DNA from: an uncultured Gammaproteobacteria bacterium
GTDB lineage: Bacteria; Pseudomonadota; Gammaproteobacteria; Pseudomonadales; Azotimanducaceae_A
Assembly (NCBI GenBank): GCA_913049565.1
Contig: CAJWZG010000050.1
Location: forward strand, 1 to 13,746
Reading direction: 5' to 3'
Length of the DNA stretch: 13,746 bases
In this document: piece by piece, positions 7,417 through 13,697 of the stretch
Position numbering within the stretch: position 1 is the stretch's first letter
How the letters are laid out: the number at the start of each line of letters is the position of its first letter
Made by a program: the position numbers and the translations under genes
The notes under the pieces: model-generated
Seen by the model: the letters and a program-made list of their open reading frames with translations, nothing else
The model's database searches: none
What the model was told of the DNA's origin: nothing

Positions 7417-8229
7417 TCAGCGGTTTTTGAACTCTGGCTTGCGTTTTGCGGCAAAGGCTTTGCGACCTTCGCGATAGTCCTCGCTGTCAAAACACGCATC
7501 GACCATGGCTCTTACCTGTTCGACTTCGTCTTTGCGGCTGCCGCGCTCCCACGCATTGATGGCAGCCTTTGCCGCCTTCACGGTGAGCGGTGCGTTACCT
7601 GCAATGGTTGTAGCGTAATCGATGCAGGCTGCTTCGATCTCTGCGCGTTCTTCAATGAAGTTGATCAACCCCATTTCTTGCGCCTCGCTGGCTGGCATGA
7701 ATCGACCAGAGAACATAATGTCGCGTGCGCGGCTGGATCCAACCAGACGAGCCAGTTTCGACAGCCCCTCGTATTCATAGCCAAGACCAAGTTTTGCTGC
7801 CGGTATGCCGAAACGTGAATCCGGCGTGGCGAAGCGCACGTCGGCGGCTAAAGCTGTAGCTAATCCGCCGCCGATACAATAGCCCTCGATGAGGCCGATC
7901 AGAGGCTTTTCTATTGTTGACAGCCATTGGGTAGCTCGGCCTGCGGTAACGCCGTAGCTGGCACGTTGCTCAGCGTTGGCTCGTTCTTTATCAAATTCCG
8001 AGATATCCGCACCTGAGACGAATGCTTTGCCACCGGCCCCGCGCATTATCACCACACGCACACTATCGTTGGTTGCAAAGTGCTCGAGTATGTTGCCGAT
8101 GCCTTCCCACATCTCAAGGGAGAGGGCGTTATGGCGTGCGGGGTTGTTGAATGTCATCCAGCCAATGCCATCCTCGATATGGGCCTGCATGCGTTCGGTT
8201 TGAAGGGTCAGCGTTTGTTCGGTTGCCAT
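7417..8229 (-). CDS. Crotonase-fold (enoyl-CoA hydratase/isomerase family) protein lacking both usual catalytic Glu
   Basis: Crotonase-superfamily CoA-ester enzyme of 270 aa, normal for the family. The CoA-binding and oxyanion-hole motifs are present: NNPARHNALS (28-37), AFVSGAD (69-75), the GYCIGGG loop (116-122) and SGRFMPASEAQEMGLIN further on. However, alignment by eye to rat mitochondrial hydratase places A124 (in GGGLAT) at catalytic Glu144 and A144 (in FGIPAAKLG) at Glu164, so ordinary hydration of 2-enoyl-CoA is doubtful. Acidic residues E152 and E154 in YEYEG, just after, could serve another chemistry such as isomerisation, decarboxylation or thioester hydrolysis. ATG 8229 has a good GAGGA seven bases upstream. 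The gene diverges from the acyl-CoA dehydrogenase, sharing a 77-base control region, which suggests both act on the same acyl-CoA. I cannot name the substrate. Confidence 0.88.
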   Translation of the reverse strand: MATEQTLTLQTERMQAHIEDGIGWMTFNNPARHNALSLEMWEGIGNILEHFATNDSVRVVIMRGAGGKAFVSGADISEFDKERANAEQRASYGVTAGRATQWLSTIEKPLIGLIEGYCIGGGLATALAADVRFATPDSRFGIPAAKLGLGYEYEGLSKLARLVGSSRARDIMFSGRFMPASEAQEMGLINFIEERAEIEAACIDYATTIAGNAPLTVKAAKAAINAWERGSRKDEVEQVRAMVDACFDSEDYREGRKAFAAKRKPEFKNR

Positions 8230-8260
8230 GGATTCCTCGGCTGTCGGTGGTAACGTGAAC

Positions 8261-8280
8261 CTTTTCTATACTGTAGAAAG
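8261..8280. promoter_or_regulatory. Divergent control region: inverted repeat over a -10 box
   Basis: TTTCTA (8263-8268) and TAGAAA (8274-8279) form a perfect six-base inverted repeat with a five-base spacer. TATACT (8267-8272), five of six to the -10 consensus for the + strand dehydrogenase, lies inside it; the opposite strand carries TATAGA for the crotonase. No strong -35 is visible on either strand, so an activator or a TetR/MerR-type regulator is plausible. No regulator gene lies in the window. Confidence 0.45.
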
Positions 8281-8306
8281 TCAAGTCGGGCAAACGGGGA
8301 GTGGTT

Positions 8307-9473
8307 ATGGATTTTTCGCTGACACAAGAACAAGACCTGATTCGTGATGCGGTAGCCAAGGTTTGCGAAGGCTTTCCGGACGAGTACTGGGCGCAAAAAG
8401 ACTCAGATCACGAGTTCCCTTGGGATTTTTACAATGCCATGTCAGAGGCAGGCTGGATCGGTATCGCTATTCCTGAAGCCTATGGCGGTAGCGGGCGAGG
8501 TATAACAGAAGCAAGCATTGTGCTTGAGGAAGTGGCGGCATCGGGTGCGGCGATGAACGGGGCTACCCCACTGCATCTGTCGATGTTTGGCATGGAGCCG
8601 GTCGTCAAGTACGGCTCTGAGGATATGAAACAAAAGTATTTGCCACCCGTTGCTCGCGGCGAACTGCATGTAGCTTTTGGGGTCACCGAACCGGATGCGG
8701 GGACGGATACCACTTCCATCAAAACCGCCGCGCGACGTGAAGGCGACCACTATATTGTGCGAGGCCGTAAAGTTTGGACAACCAAGGCATTGCAGTCAGA
8801 GCGTGTGCTGTTGCTAACTCGCACAACGCCGCGGGATGAAGTAGAAAGACGCACTGACGGCATGACGCTGCTGCTGGCTGAATTGCAGCGGGATGAGGTG
8901 ACGATTTCACCTATCGACAAAGTGGGCCGTAACGCGGTGGCTACCTGCGAGGTGGTGTATGACGATTTACCGGTCAGCATTGCCGATCGTGTTGGCGAAG
9001 AGGGCAAGGGCTTTCAGTACCTAATATCTGGCCTCAACGCGGAGCGCATCTTGATCGCTGCTGAGGCGCTTGGCATCGGTAAAGCCGCGCTGCGGCGGGC
9101 GGTGGGTTACGCCAATGAGCGCGTGGTTTTCGGCCGCCCCATTGGCAAAAACCAAGGCGTATCGTTTCCGCTTGCTGAGGCAAAAATGCGTCTCGATGCC
9201 GCGGAACTGATGATTCGCAAGGCGGCATGGATGCTTGATAATGGACTGCCATGCGGCGCCGAAGCGAATATGGCCAAGTGGTTGGCGGCGGACGCGGGAT
9301 TTCAAGCCGCAGACCAAGCCATGCAGGCCCACGGTGGATTTGGCTATGCAAAGGAGTATCACGTTGAGCGCTATTGGCGCGAAGCACGTTTGATGCGCAT
9401 TGCGCCTATCTCGCAAGAGATGATTTGCAACTTTGTATCAGAGCATGTTTTGGACTTGCCACGCTCTTACTGA
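8307..9473 (+). CDS. Acyl-CoA dehydrogenase
   Basis: FAD-dependent acyl-CoA dehydrogenase, which introduces the alpha-beta double bond in an acyl-CoA and passes electrons to electron-transfer flavoprotein. ATG 8307 is preferred over an in-frame GTG at 8301 because GGGGAG (8296-8301) is then correctly spaced and the protein begins MDFSLTQEQ, as in the family. It is 388 aa, full length. Seen in order: PEAYGGSG (56-63), AFGVTEPDAGTD (123-134) for FAD and substrate, KVWTT (155-159), LNAERILIAAEALG (243-256), RVVFGRPIG (272-280) and QAHGGFGYAKEY (340-351). The catalytic base is probably E246 in NAER, the position used by isovaleryl- and long-chain-acyl-CoA dehydrogenases. The place of the medium-chain enzyme's Glu (usual EGT) reads PIS here. 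Substrate may therefore be branched or otherwise unusual, but this is inference. It is divergent from the crotonase and convergent with the uracil-DNA glycosylase. Confidence 0.93.
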   Translation: MDFSLTQEQDLIRDAVAKVCEGFPDEYWAQKDSDHEFPWDFYNAMSEAGWIGIAIPEAYGGSGRGITEASIVLEEVAASGAAMNGATPLHLSMFGMEPVVKYGSEDMKQKYLPPVARGELHVAFGVTEPDAGTDTTSIKTAARREGDHYIVRGRKVWTTKALQSERVLLLTRTTPRDEVERRTDGMTLLLAELQRDEVTISPIDKVGRNAVATCEVVYDDLPVSIADRVGEEGKGFQYLISGLNAERILIAAEALGIGKAALRRAVGYANERVVFGRPIGKNQGVSFPLAEAKMRLDAAELMIRKAAWMLDNGLPCGAEANMAKWLAADAGFQAADQAMQAHGGFGYAKEYHVERYWREARLMRIAPISQEMICNFVSEHVLDLPRSY

Positions 9474-9491
9474 GTTCATGCCTGACTCAGT
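9469..9491. terminator. Hairpin between convergent genes, with both stop codons in its arms
   Basis: ACTGAGT (9469-9475) and ACTCAGT (9485-9491) form a perfect seven-pair stem with a nine-base loop. Each arm contains the TGA stop of one of the two convergent genes (9471-9473 for the dehydrogenase, 9487-9489 reverse for the glycosylase). There is only TTT on the + side and no T-run on the - side, so it may act as a bidirectional 3' end stem rather than a strong intrinsic terminator. Confidence 0.45.
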
Positions 9492-10095
9492 TTGACCTGT
9501 TGAGGAGGGTTGCTACGCGCTTTTGCAGAGCGGGCACGATATCCTCTTCAACCCAAGGCCGCTGCTGTAGCCACCGGGTGTTCCGCGGGCTGGGATGCGG
9601 CAGTACAACGGTGTCGGGCCAGCGGCTTTTCCAATCTGCTACCAAGCCGCTTAAGCCATCGCGCGGTTTGCCCAGATGCCAGCGTACCGCATAGGCACCA
9701 ACCAGCAGCGTTAAACGAACGTGGGTTAGTCTCGCTAATAGCTGATGTCGCCACTGTTCCGCGCATTCGGGCCGGGGTGGTAAATCACCCCCGCTGCCTT
9801 TGCCCGGGTAGCAAAACCCCATGGGCAGCAACGAGAAGTTGGCGGGGTTGTAAAAGCAATCTGCGTCCACGCTGAGCCAACGCCGAAGTCTTACGCCACT
9901 AGGGTCATTGAACGGCATGTTGGTGTTGTGGGCTGCAGTGCCCGGGGCCTGACTGACCAGCAATATTGGCGCAGTAGAGCCGAATCGAAAAATGGGATTG
10001 GCTCCCAGAGGAAGATGCTCTGCGCACAGAGTGCACTGACGAACCCGGCGTAACAGGGCTTGCGTAGATTTCTCAGAATAGGCGTTAGAGACCAA
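9487..10095 (-). CDS. Uracil-DNA glycosylase family protein (iron-sulphur, family 4-like)
   Basis: Uracil-DNA glycosylase superfamily protein (COG1573), expected to remove uracil or another damaged base from DNA. Active-site motif 1 appears as SQAPG (48-52) with PFNDPSG (61-67), and motif 2 as HPSPRN (167-172). Four cysteines, C21, C24, C95 and C111, have the CxxC and C-x15-C spacing of [4Fe-4S] family 4 enzymes. The start is uncertain. The frame can begin at ATG 10146, but that adds residues with no family resemblance and has no ribosome binding site. TTG 10095 has AGGCGG six bases upstream and gives an N-terminus (202 aa) fitting the family, with CTLC near residue 21. That start overlaps the end of the upstream lyase gene by 11 bases, implying translational coupling. 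The Q before APG, where family 4 has E, hints at a distinct subfamily. Confidence 0.85.
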   Translation of the reverse strand: MVSNAYSEKSTQALLRRVRQCTLCAEHLPLGANPIFRFGSTAPILLVSQAPGTAAHNTNMPFNDPSGVRLRRWLSVDADCFYNPANFSLLPMGFCYPGKGSGGDLPPRPECAEQWRHQLLARLTHVRLTLLVGAYAVRWHLGKPRDGLSGLVADWKSRWPDTVVLPHPSPRNTRWLQQRPWVEEDIVPALQKRVATLLNRSN

Positions 10096-10999
10096 GAAGA
10101 TCCGCCTGATCGAGCAAGCTTTGATTGGTACGAATACTCGCTGCATCCACCATTACACCATCGACATTGATGGCGCCTTGCCCATTTGTTTGCGCCAACC
10201 TGTAGGCTGCCTTCTGCCTGCGCGCGATCGCAATACGCTCAGCAGACGGCGTAAATATTGATTGAATCGAATCGATCTGGGCAGGATGAATTGCCCACTT
10301 ACCCGCCATACCGATAGTGCGCGCGCTTTGGGCTTGAGTGAGCAGTGTGTCTGGATCGCTAAAATCGGCAAAGGGCCCGTCGATGGGAGCAATGCCGTTA
10401 GCTCGCGCGGCAATGGTCAATTTGAACCTGGGGTAGTGCCATAAATCGCCGGGGTAGGCGCCGGAATCCCCCACTGAAGCCAGCGGCATATGCTGACTGG
10501 CGGCGTAGTCGCCAACACCGAAAATCAGTGTTTCGATGCGGTCAGAGCAGGCTGCGATTTCTTCGATATGTAGCAGACCTTCCACCTCTTCGATAAGGCA
10601 CTCGATGCCGATTCGTTTGCTTAGCCCGAGCTTTTGCTCAAGCTGGTGCAGTAGCAAATGGAGGAAGCGCACATCACCTGCGGATTTGGCCTTGGTCAGT
10701 ACGATGGTATCCAAATTCGCGCCAGCCTTGCTGACCACCTCGATAATGTCGTCATGGCACATCGGGGTCGCAACATCGTTGATGCGTAGACTGACGGTTC
10801 TGGCTGACCATTCAAGATCATTCAATGCGTTGATAACGGTTCCCCGAGCCTCTGCTTTTGCGTCTACGGCAACCGCATCCTCAAGATCGAGCAACACCTG
10901 ATCGACAGTCAAAGCGGCTGCTTTCTCGATCATTTTTGTCGAACTGCCCGGCACGGCTAGCGTGCTGCGTCGAGGGCGTTGTGGCTGTTTTTCCTTCAT
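10085..10999 (-). CDS. HpcH/HpaI-CitE family CoA-ester lyase, malyl-CoA lyase-like
   Basis: Metal-dependent C-C lyase of the HpcH/HpaI aldolase/citrate lyase beta-subunit family, 304 aa. RRSTLAVPGSS (10-20) is the usual N-terminal strand; DLEDAV (38-43) and R72 in LRIN are substrate-side residues. The metal ligands are probably E137 in LIEEVEGL and D164 in FGVGDYAAS, followed by DLWHYPR (185-191), IDGPFADFSDPD (206-217) and GKWAIHPAQI (233-242). This latter half resembles L-malyl-CoA/beta-methylmalyl-CoA lyases more closely than citrate lyase beta chains, and no citrate lyase alpha or gamma subunit gene is present. A reversible cleavage of a 3-hydroxyacyl-CoA to glyoxylate or another aldehyde plus an acyl-CoA, or a malyl-CoA thioesterase role, is the likely chemistry. 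It lies 21 bases after the alpha/beta hydrolase and overlaps the glycosylase, forming one operon. Confidence 0.88.
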   Translation of the reverse strand: MKEKQPQRPRRSTLAVPGSSTKMIEKAAALTVDQVLLDLEDAVAVDAKAEARGTVINALNDLEWSARTVSLRINDVATPMCHDDIIEVVSKAGANLDTIVLTKAKSAGDVRFLHLLLHQLEQKLGLSKRIGIECLIEEVEGLLHIEEIAACSDRIETLIFGVGDYAASQHMPLASVGDSGAYPGDLWHYPRFKLTIAARANGIAPIDGPFADFSDPDTLLTQAQSARTIGMAGKWAIHPAQIDSIQSIFTPSAERIAIARRQKAAYRLAQTNGQGAINVDGVMVDAASIRTNQSLLDQADLLGL

Positions 11000-11020
11000 C
11001 TGCTGTCTCGGTGGGTTCGA

Positions 11021-11824
11021 CTAGTCGTTGGTGTGTGTTCGGATGAAGGCGCAAACCTGCTCGTTGAAAGCCTGGGCGCCTTCCATGTTCACGCCATGTC
11101 CGGCCTCGATATCAACAATGGTGAGATTTGCCATATGAGATTCTGCCCAGCGCCGGTTGTCGGCGAAGCGCCGCTCTTTTGTACCGCAACAAAGTAAAAC
11201 GGGTCGGCTGTTGGAAGGCGCTAGCTGTCGGATACTTGTGTACGGGTTCGTATGCTCAAGGGTGTTGGCGACTCCCTCAGGCTTCAGTTGCGCACAATCG
11301 GCCAGCAGCGGGGCTTTAACGGCTTCGGGTAAACTTCTGGCGCGCCGCGGATGTACTGGAATTCGATCGATAGCAGCTAATCCGCCGCCCCGAATGTTAG
11401 CGGCAGATTTGCTTGCTCCTGAAAGCCACTCCTGTATCTGATTAGTATCTGCCAAGGCCGAGTTGGAGTTGGTAAAAATGTGGCCATATACATGCTGCGG
11501 AAAATCGTGGGCGTAGCGGATGGTCAGCCCCGCACCCAGCGAGTAACCGCAGACAAACCATCGGTCAACACCCAGCTGCTGTCGAATTTGTTCGAATTGT
11601 GCGAGGTAGGATTCAGGTGAGTAACACTTAACGTCACTTGGCGCAGGAGAACTGCCGTGGCCCCACAGCTCAGCGGTGACTGGCTGGCACACGTCTGCTA
11701 GAGCTTTTACGTTGGCCAGCCACTGCGCGCTGGATGATAAAAAACCATGGACAAGCAGTAGGTACGGCCCATTACCCGAGTGTACTTTGAACGCAATTCT
11801 GGGATAGCTGTCGGCGTATTGCAT
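11021..11824 (-). CDS. Alpha/beta-fold hydrolase, operon with the malyl-CoA lyase-like gene
   Basis: Cytoplasmic alpha/beta hydrolase of 267 aa with the general MenH/esterase layout; the substrate is unknown. The oxyanion turn is HGFLSS (26-31), the strand-4 motif is GHGSS (55-59), the nucleophile elbow is GYSLGAG with S95, and the general base is H243 in EAGHGVN. At the usual acid position after strand 7, the family's G-x-x-D reads GTKER, so E217 probably replaces Asp. A cap region lies between about 125 and 195. There is no signal peptide. It is the first gene of a - strand run with the CoA-ester lyase (21 bases downstream) and the glycosylase. The pairing suggests that it releases or processes an ester or thioester connected with the lyase reaction, an inference from position only. 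Its promoter should lie in the 89-base region shared with the amidohydrolase. Confidence 0.87.
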   Translation of the reverse strand: MQYADSYPRIAFKVHSGNGPYLLLVHGFLSSSAQWLANVKALADVCQPVTAELWGHGSSPAPSDVKCYSPESYLAQFEQIRQQLGVDRWFVCGYSLGAGLTIRYAHDFPQHVYGHIFTNSNSALADTNQIQEWLSGASKSAANIRGGGLAAIDRIPVHPRRARSLPEAVKAPLLADCAQLKPEGVANTLEHTNPYTSIRQLAPSNSRPVLLCCGTKERRFADNRRWAESHMANLTIVDIEAGHGVNMEGAQAFNEQVCAFIRTHTND

Positions 11825-11865
11825 AAAACCAGTTGTCCTGAGGGCGGTGCCAGAACTCTAAAATG

Positions 11866-11879
11866 TCATGCTAACATGA
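11866..11879. promoter_or_regulatory. Inverted repeat in the divergent region before the amidohydrolase
   Basis: TCATG-CTAA-CATGA is a perfect five-base inverted repeat with a four-base spacer. It lies directly after a -10-like TAAAAT (11859-11864) and 35 bases before the amidohydrolase ATG, a plausible operator position. No well-spaced -35 was found (TTGTCC at 11833 leaves 20 bases). The symmetry is short and may be chance. Confidence 0.3.
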
Positions 11880-11913
11880 TGAATTGCAGGTTTTGGCCTA
11901 TGGGAGAGAGCAA

Positions 11914-13605
11914 ATGACCTACGACTTGTTGATTAAAAACGGCACGGTGGTTGATGGATCAGGCAATCCCGGTTACCGCGCAGATGTTGCCGTGAGCGAG
12001 GGTAAAATTGTCGCCATCGGGCGTATCAACGAACGCGCAAAACAAACCATTGACGCCGAGGGACATATTGTTTCGCCGGGGTTCGTCGACGGACACACCC
12101 ATATGGATGCCCAGATCTTTTGGGATCCCATTGGTTCTTGCTCAAGCTATCACGGGGTAACCAGCGTCGTGATGGGCAACTGCGGATTTACCCTCGCGCC
12201 CTGCAAACAAGAAGATGCAGACATGGTGTTCCGTAATCTGGAACGAGCCGAGGATTTATCGAGAGACGCCATGCTTGAGGGCATCGACTGGCGTTGGGAA
12301 ACCTTCCCGGAGTTTCTCAACGTTATTGATGAGTTACCCAAGGGCATAAACTACGCCGGTTACATTGGGCACTCAGCACTGCGTACCTACGTCATGGGCG
12401 AGCGCGCATTTTCTGATGCCGCCGGTGAGGACGATGTGCGGCAAATGCAGCATCTGGTCAAGCAAGCGGTGCAAGCGGGTGCTATCGGGTTTTCAACATC
12501 TCGTACGTTTAATCACCTCACCGCCGACGATCGACCTGTTGCGAGTCGGCTAGCAGAGTGGGATGAGGTTCGCGCTATCGTCAATGCCGTAGGCGAGACG
12601 GGTAAGGGGTTGTTTGAAATAGCCGGTGAGGCCCCAGGCCGAGACACACAACGCATCGCCGAGTATCACGGTCGCTTGCGCGATTTAGCCGTGGAATCCG
12701 GGGTGCCACAAACCTGGGGTATGTTCAGTGTCCGTGCCGCCCCTGATTTGTGGCGGCCCTACTTTGATTTGCTTGATGAAACCGCGGCGGCTGGTGGGCG
12801 CATGTTTGCCCAAGTGCATAGTCGAGCGCTTTCCAGCTTGCTGTCTTTCGAGAGTAATACGCCTTTCGACAGCTGGGAATATTGGTCGGAATTTCGCCAG
12901 CTCCCGCTTGCGGAACAGGCAGCCAAAATGCGCGACCCTCAGATCAAAGCGAAGCTGGTGGAGATTGCCAGCCGCGAATACACCGGGCCGCGGGTTGTCG
13001 GCGCAGAGGCGCGGCCTCCAGAGTGGGAATACATTTATCCAATGGATGACATGGTCTACGACAAGCCATCGATGGCTGAATTGGCTCGCGCCAAGGGTGT
13101 GCACCCTGTCGAACTGATGATCGATATGGCGCTGGAACGCGATTTGAAGATGTTTTTCCGTCAGCCCATCGCCAACGAAGATCAGTCGCAAGTGCTGGAT
13201 ATGATGAAACATCCCCGCTCTGTGATTACTTTTTCAGATTCCGGTGCGCATGTATCGCAGATCATGGATTCATCGCTGCAAACCCATCTACTGAGTTACT
13301 GGGTGCGCGAGAAGCAAGCTATGACGCTCGAAGAGGCGGTAAAACAAATTACCTACAACACAGCAACTCTGTGGGGCCTGCATGATAGAGGTTTGGTGCG
13401 CGAGGGCATGGCGGCGGATCTGGTGGTTTTTGATGCAAACACCATTGGCGCGCGCATGCCAGATGTCGTGCACGACTTACCTGCAGGAGCGAAACGCTTA
13501 AAGCAAACGGCTGACGGTATTTTAAACACGGTGGTTAACGGTGAAATTTTGCTGACCAATAATGAACACAGCGGTGCAGTGCCCGGTCGATTGTTACGAA
13601 GTTAA
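11914..13605 (+). CDS. Amidohydrolase, N-acyl-D-amino-acid deacylase (D-aminoacylase) family
   Basis: Metal-dependent amidohydrolase of the D-aminoacylase group (COG3653). ATG 11914 is chosen over an in-frame TTG at 11884 because GGGAGAGAG lies just before it and the protein then begins MTYDLLIKNGTVVDG, the family's usual start. It is 563 aa, somewhat longer than classic D-aminoacylases (~480). Seen: FVDGHTHMD (57-65) with metal pair H61/H63, GNCGF (88-92) with the metal-bridging type Cys C90, YIGHSALR (150-157), GAIGFSTSR (189-197), FAQVHSRAL (298-306), FSDSGAH (440-446) with the likely catalytic D442, and a C-terminal composite beta-sandwich (EGMAADLVVFD). The THxR and SHHK-type histidine motifs that bind metal in characterised D-aminoacylases are not evident at the expected places; EIAGEAP (235-241) stands there. 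The substrate is thus unsure. There is no signal peptide. It is divergent from the lyase operon and transcribed towards the tRNA gene. Confidence 0.88.
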   Translation: MTYDLLIKNGTVVDGSGNPGYRADVAVSEGKIVAIGRINERAKQTIDAEGHIVSPGFVDGHTHMDAQIFWDPIGSCSSYHGVTSVVMGNCGFTLAPCKQEDADMVFRNLERAEDLSRDAMLEGIDWRWETFPEFLNVIDELPKGINYAGYIGHSALRTYVMGERAFSDAAGEDDVRQMQHLVKQAVQAGAIGFSTSRTFNHLTADDRPVASRLAEWDEVRAIVNAVGETGKGLFEIAGEAPGRDTQRIAEYHGRLRDLAVESGVPQTWGMFSVRAAPDLWRPYFDLLDETAAAGGRMFAQVHSRALSSLLSFESNTPFDSWEYWSEFRQLPLAEQAAKMRDPQIKAKLVEIASREYTGPRVVGAEARPPEWEYIYPMDDMVYDKPSMAELARAKGVHPVELMIDMALERDLKMFFRQPIANEDQSQVLDMMKHPRSVITFSDSGAHVSQIMDSSLQTHLLSYWVREKQAMTLEEAVKQITYNTATLWGLHDRGLVREGMAADLVVFDANTIGARMPDVVHDLPAGAKRLKQTADGILNTVVNGEILLTNNEHSGAVPGRLLRS

Positions 13606-13697
13606 GGAAAACCGGCCGATGCTTGGCCCTAAGCTTGCGTGCGAGGTGAGGGTGGTGCACCATTCTTAGCGTCGTGTGGTTCAACGCACACTTCAGC

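Noticed and set aside
9021..9416. Long minus-strand open frames opposite the acyl-CoA dehydrogenase
   Set aside because: Two competing overlapping frames with unlikely compositions; the + strand encodes a full conserved enzyme.
10096..10146. N-terminal extension of the glycosylase beginning at ATG 10146
   Set aside because: The added residues do not resemble the family, there is no ribosome binding site, and they lie wholly over the end of the lyase gene; TTG 10095 fits better, though the longer form is not excluded.
11884..11913. TTG start at 11884 for the amidohydrolase
   Set aside because: ATG 11914 has an excellent GGGAGAGAG before it and gives the family's normal N-terminus.
13606..13697. 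Stem-loops (GGCC/GGCC, GCTT/AAGC and GTGTG/CACAC) between the amidohydrolase and the tRNA
   Set aside because: All are four or five pairs with no T-run, and no tRNA promoter could be recognised; chance pairing is likely.
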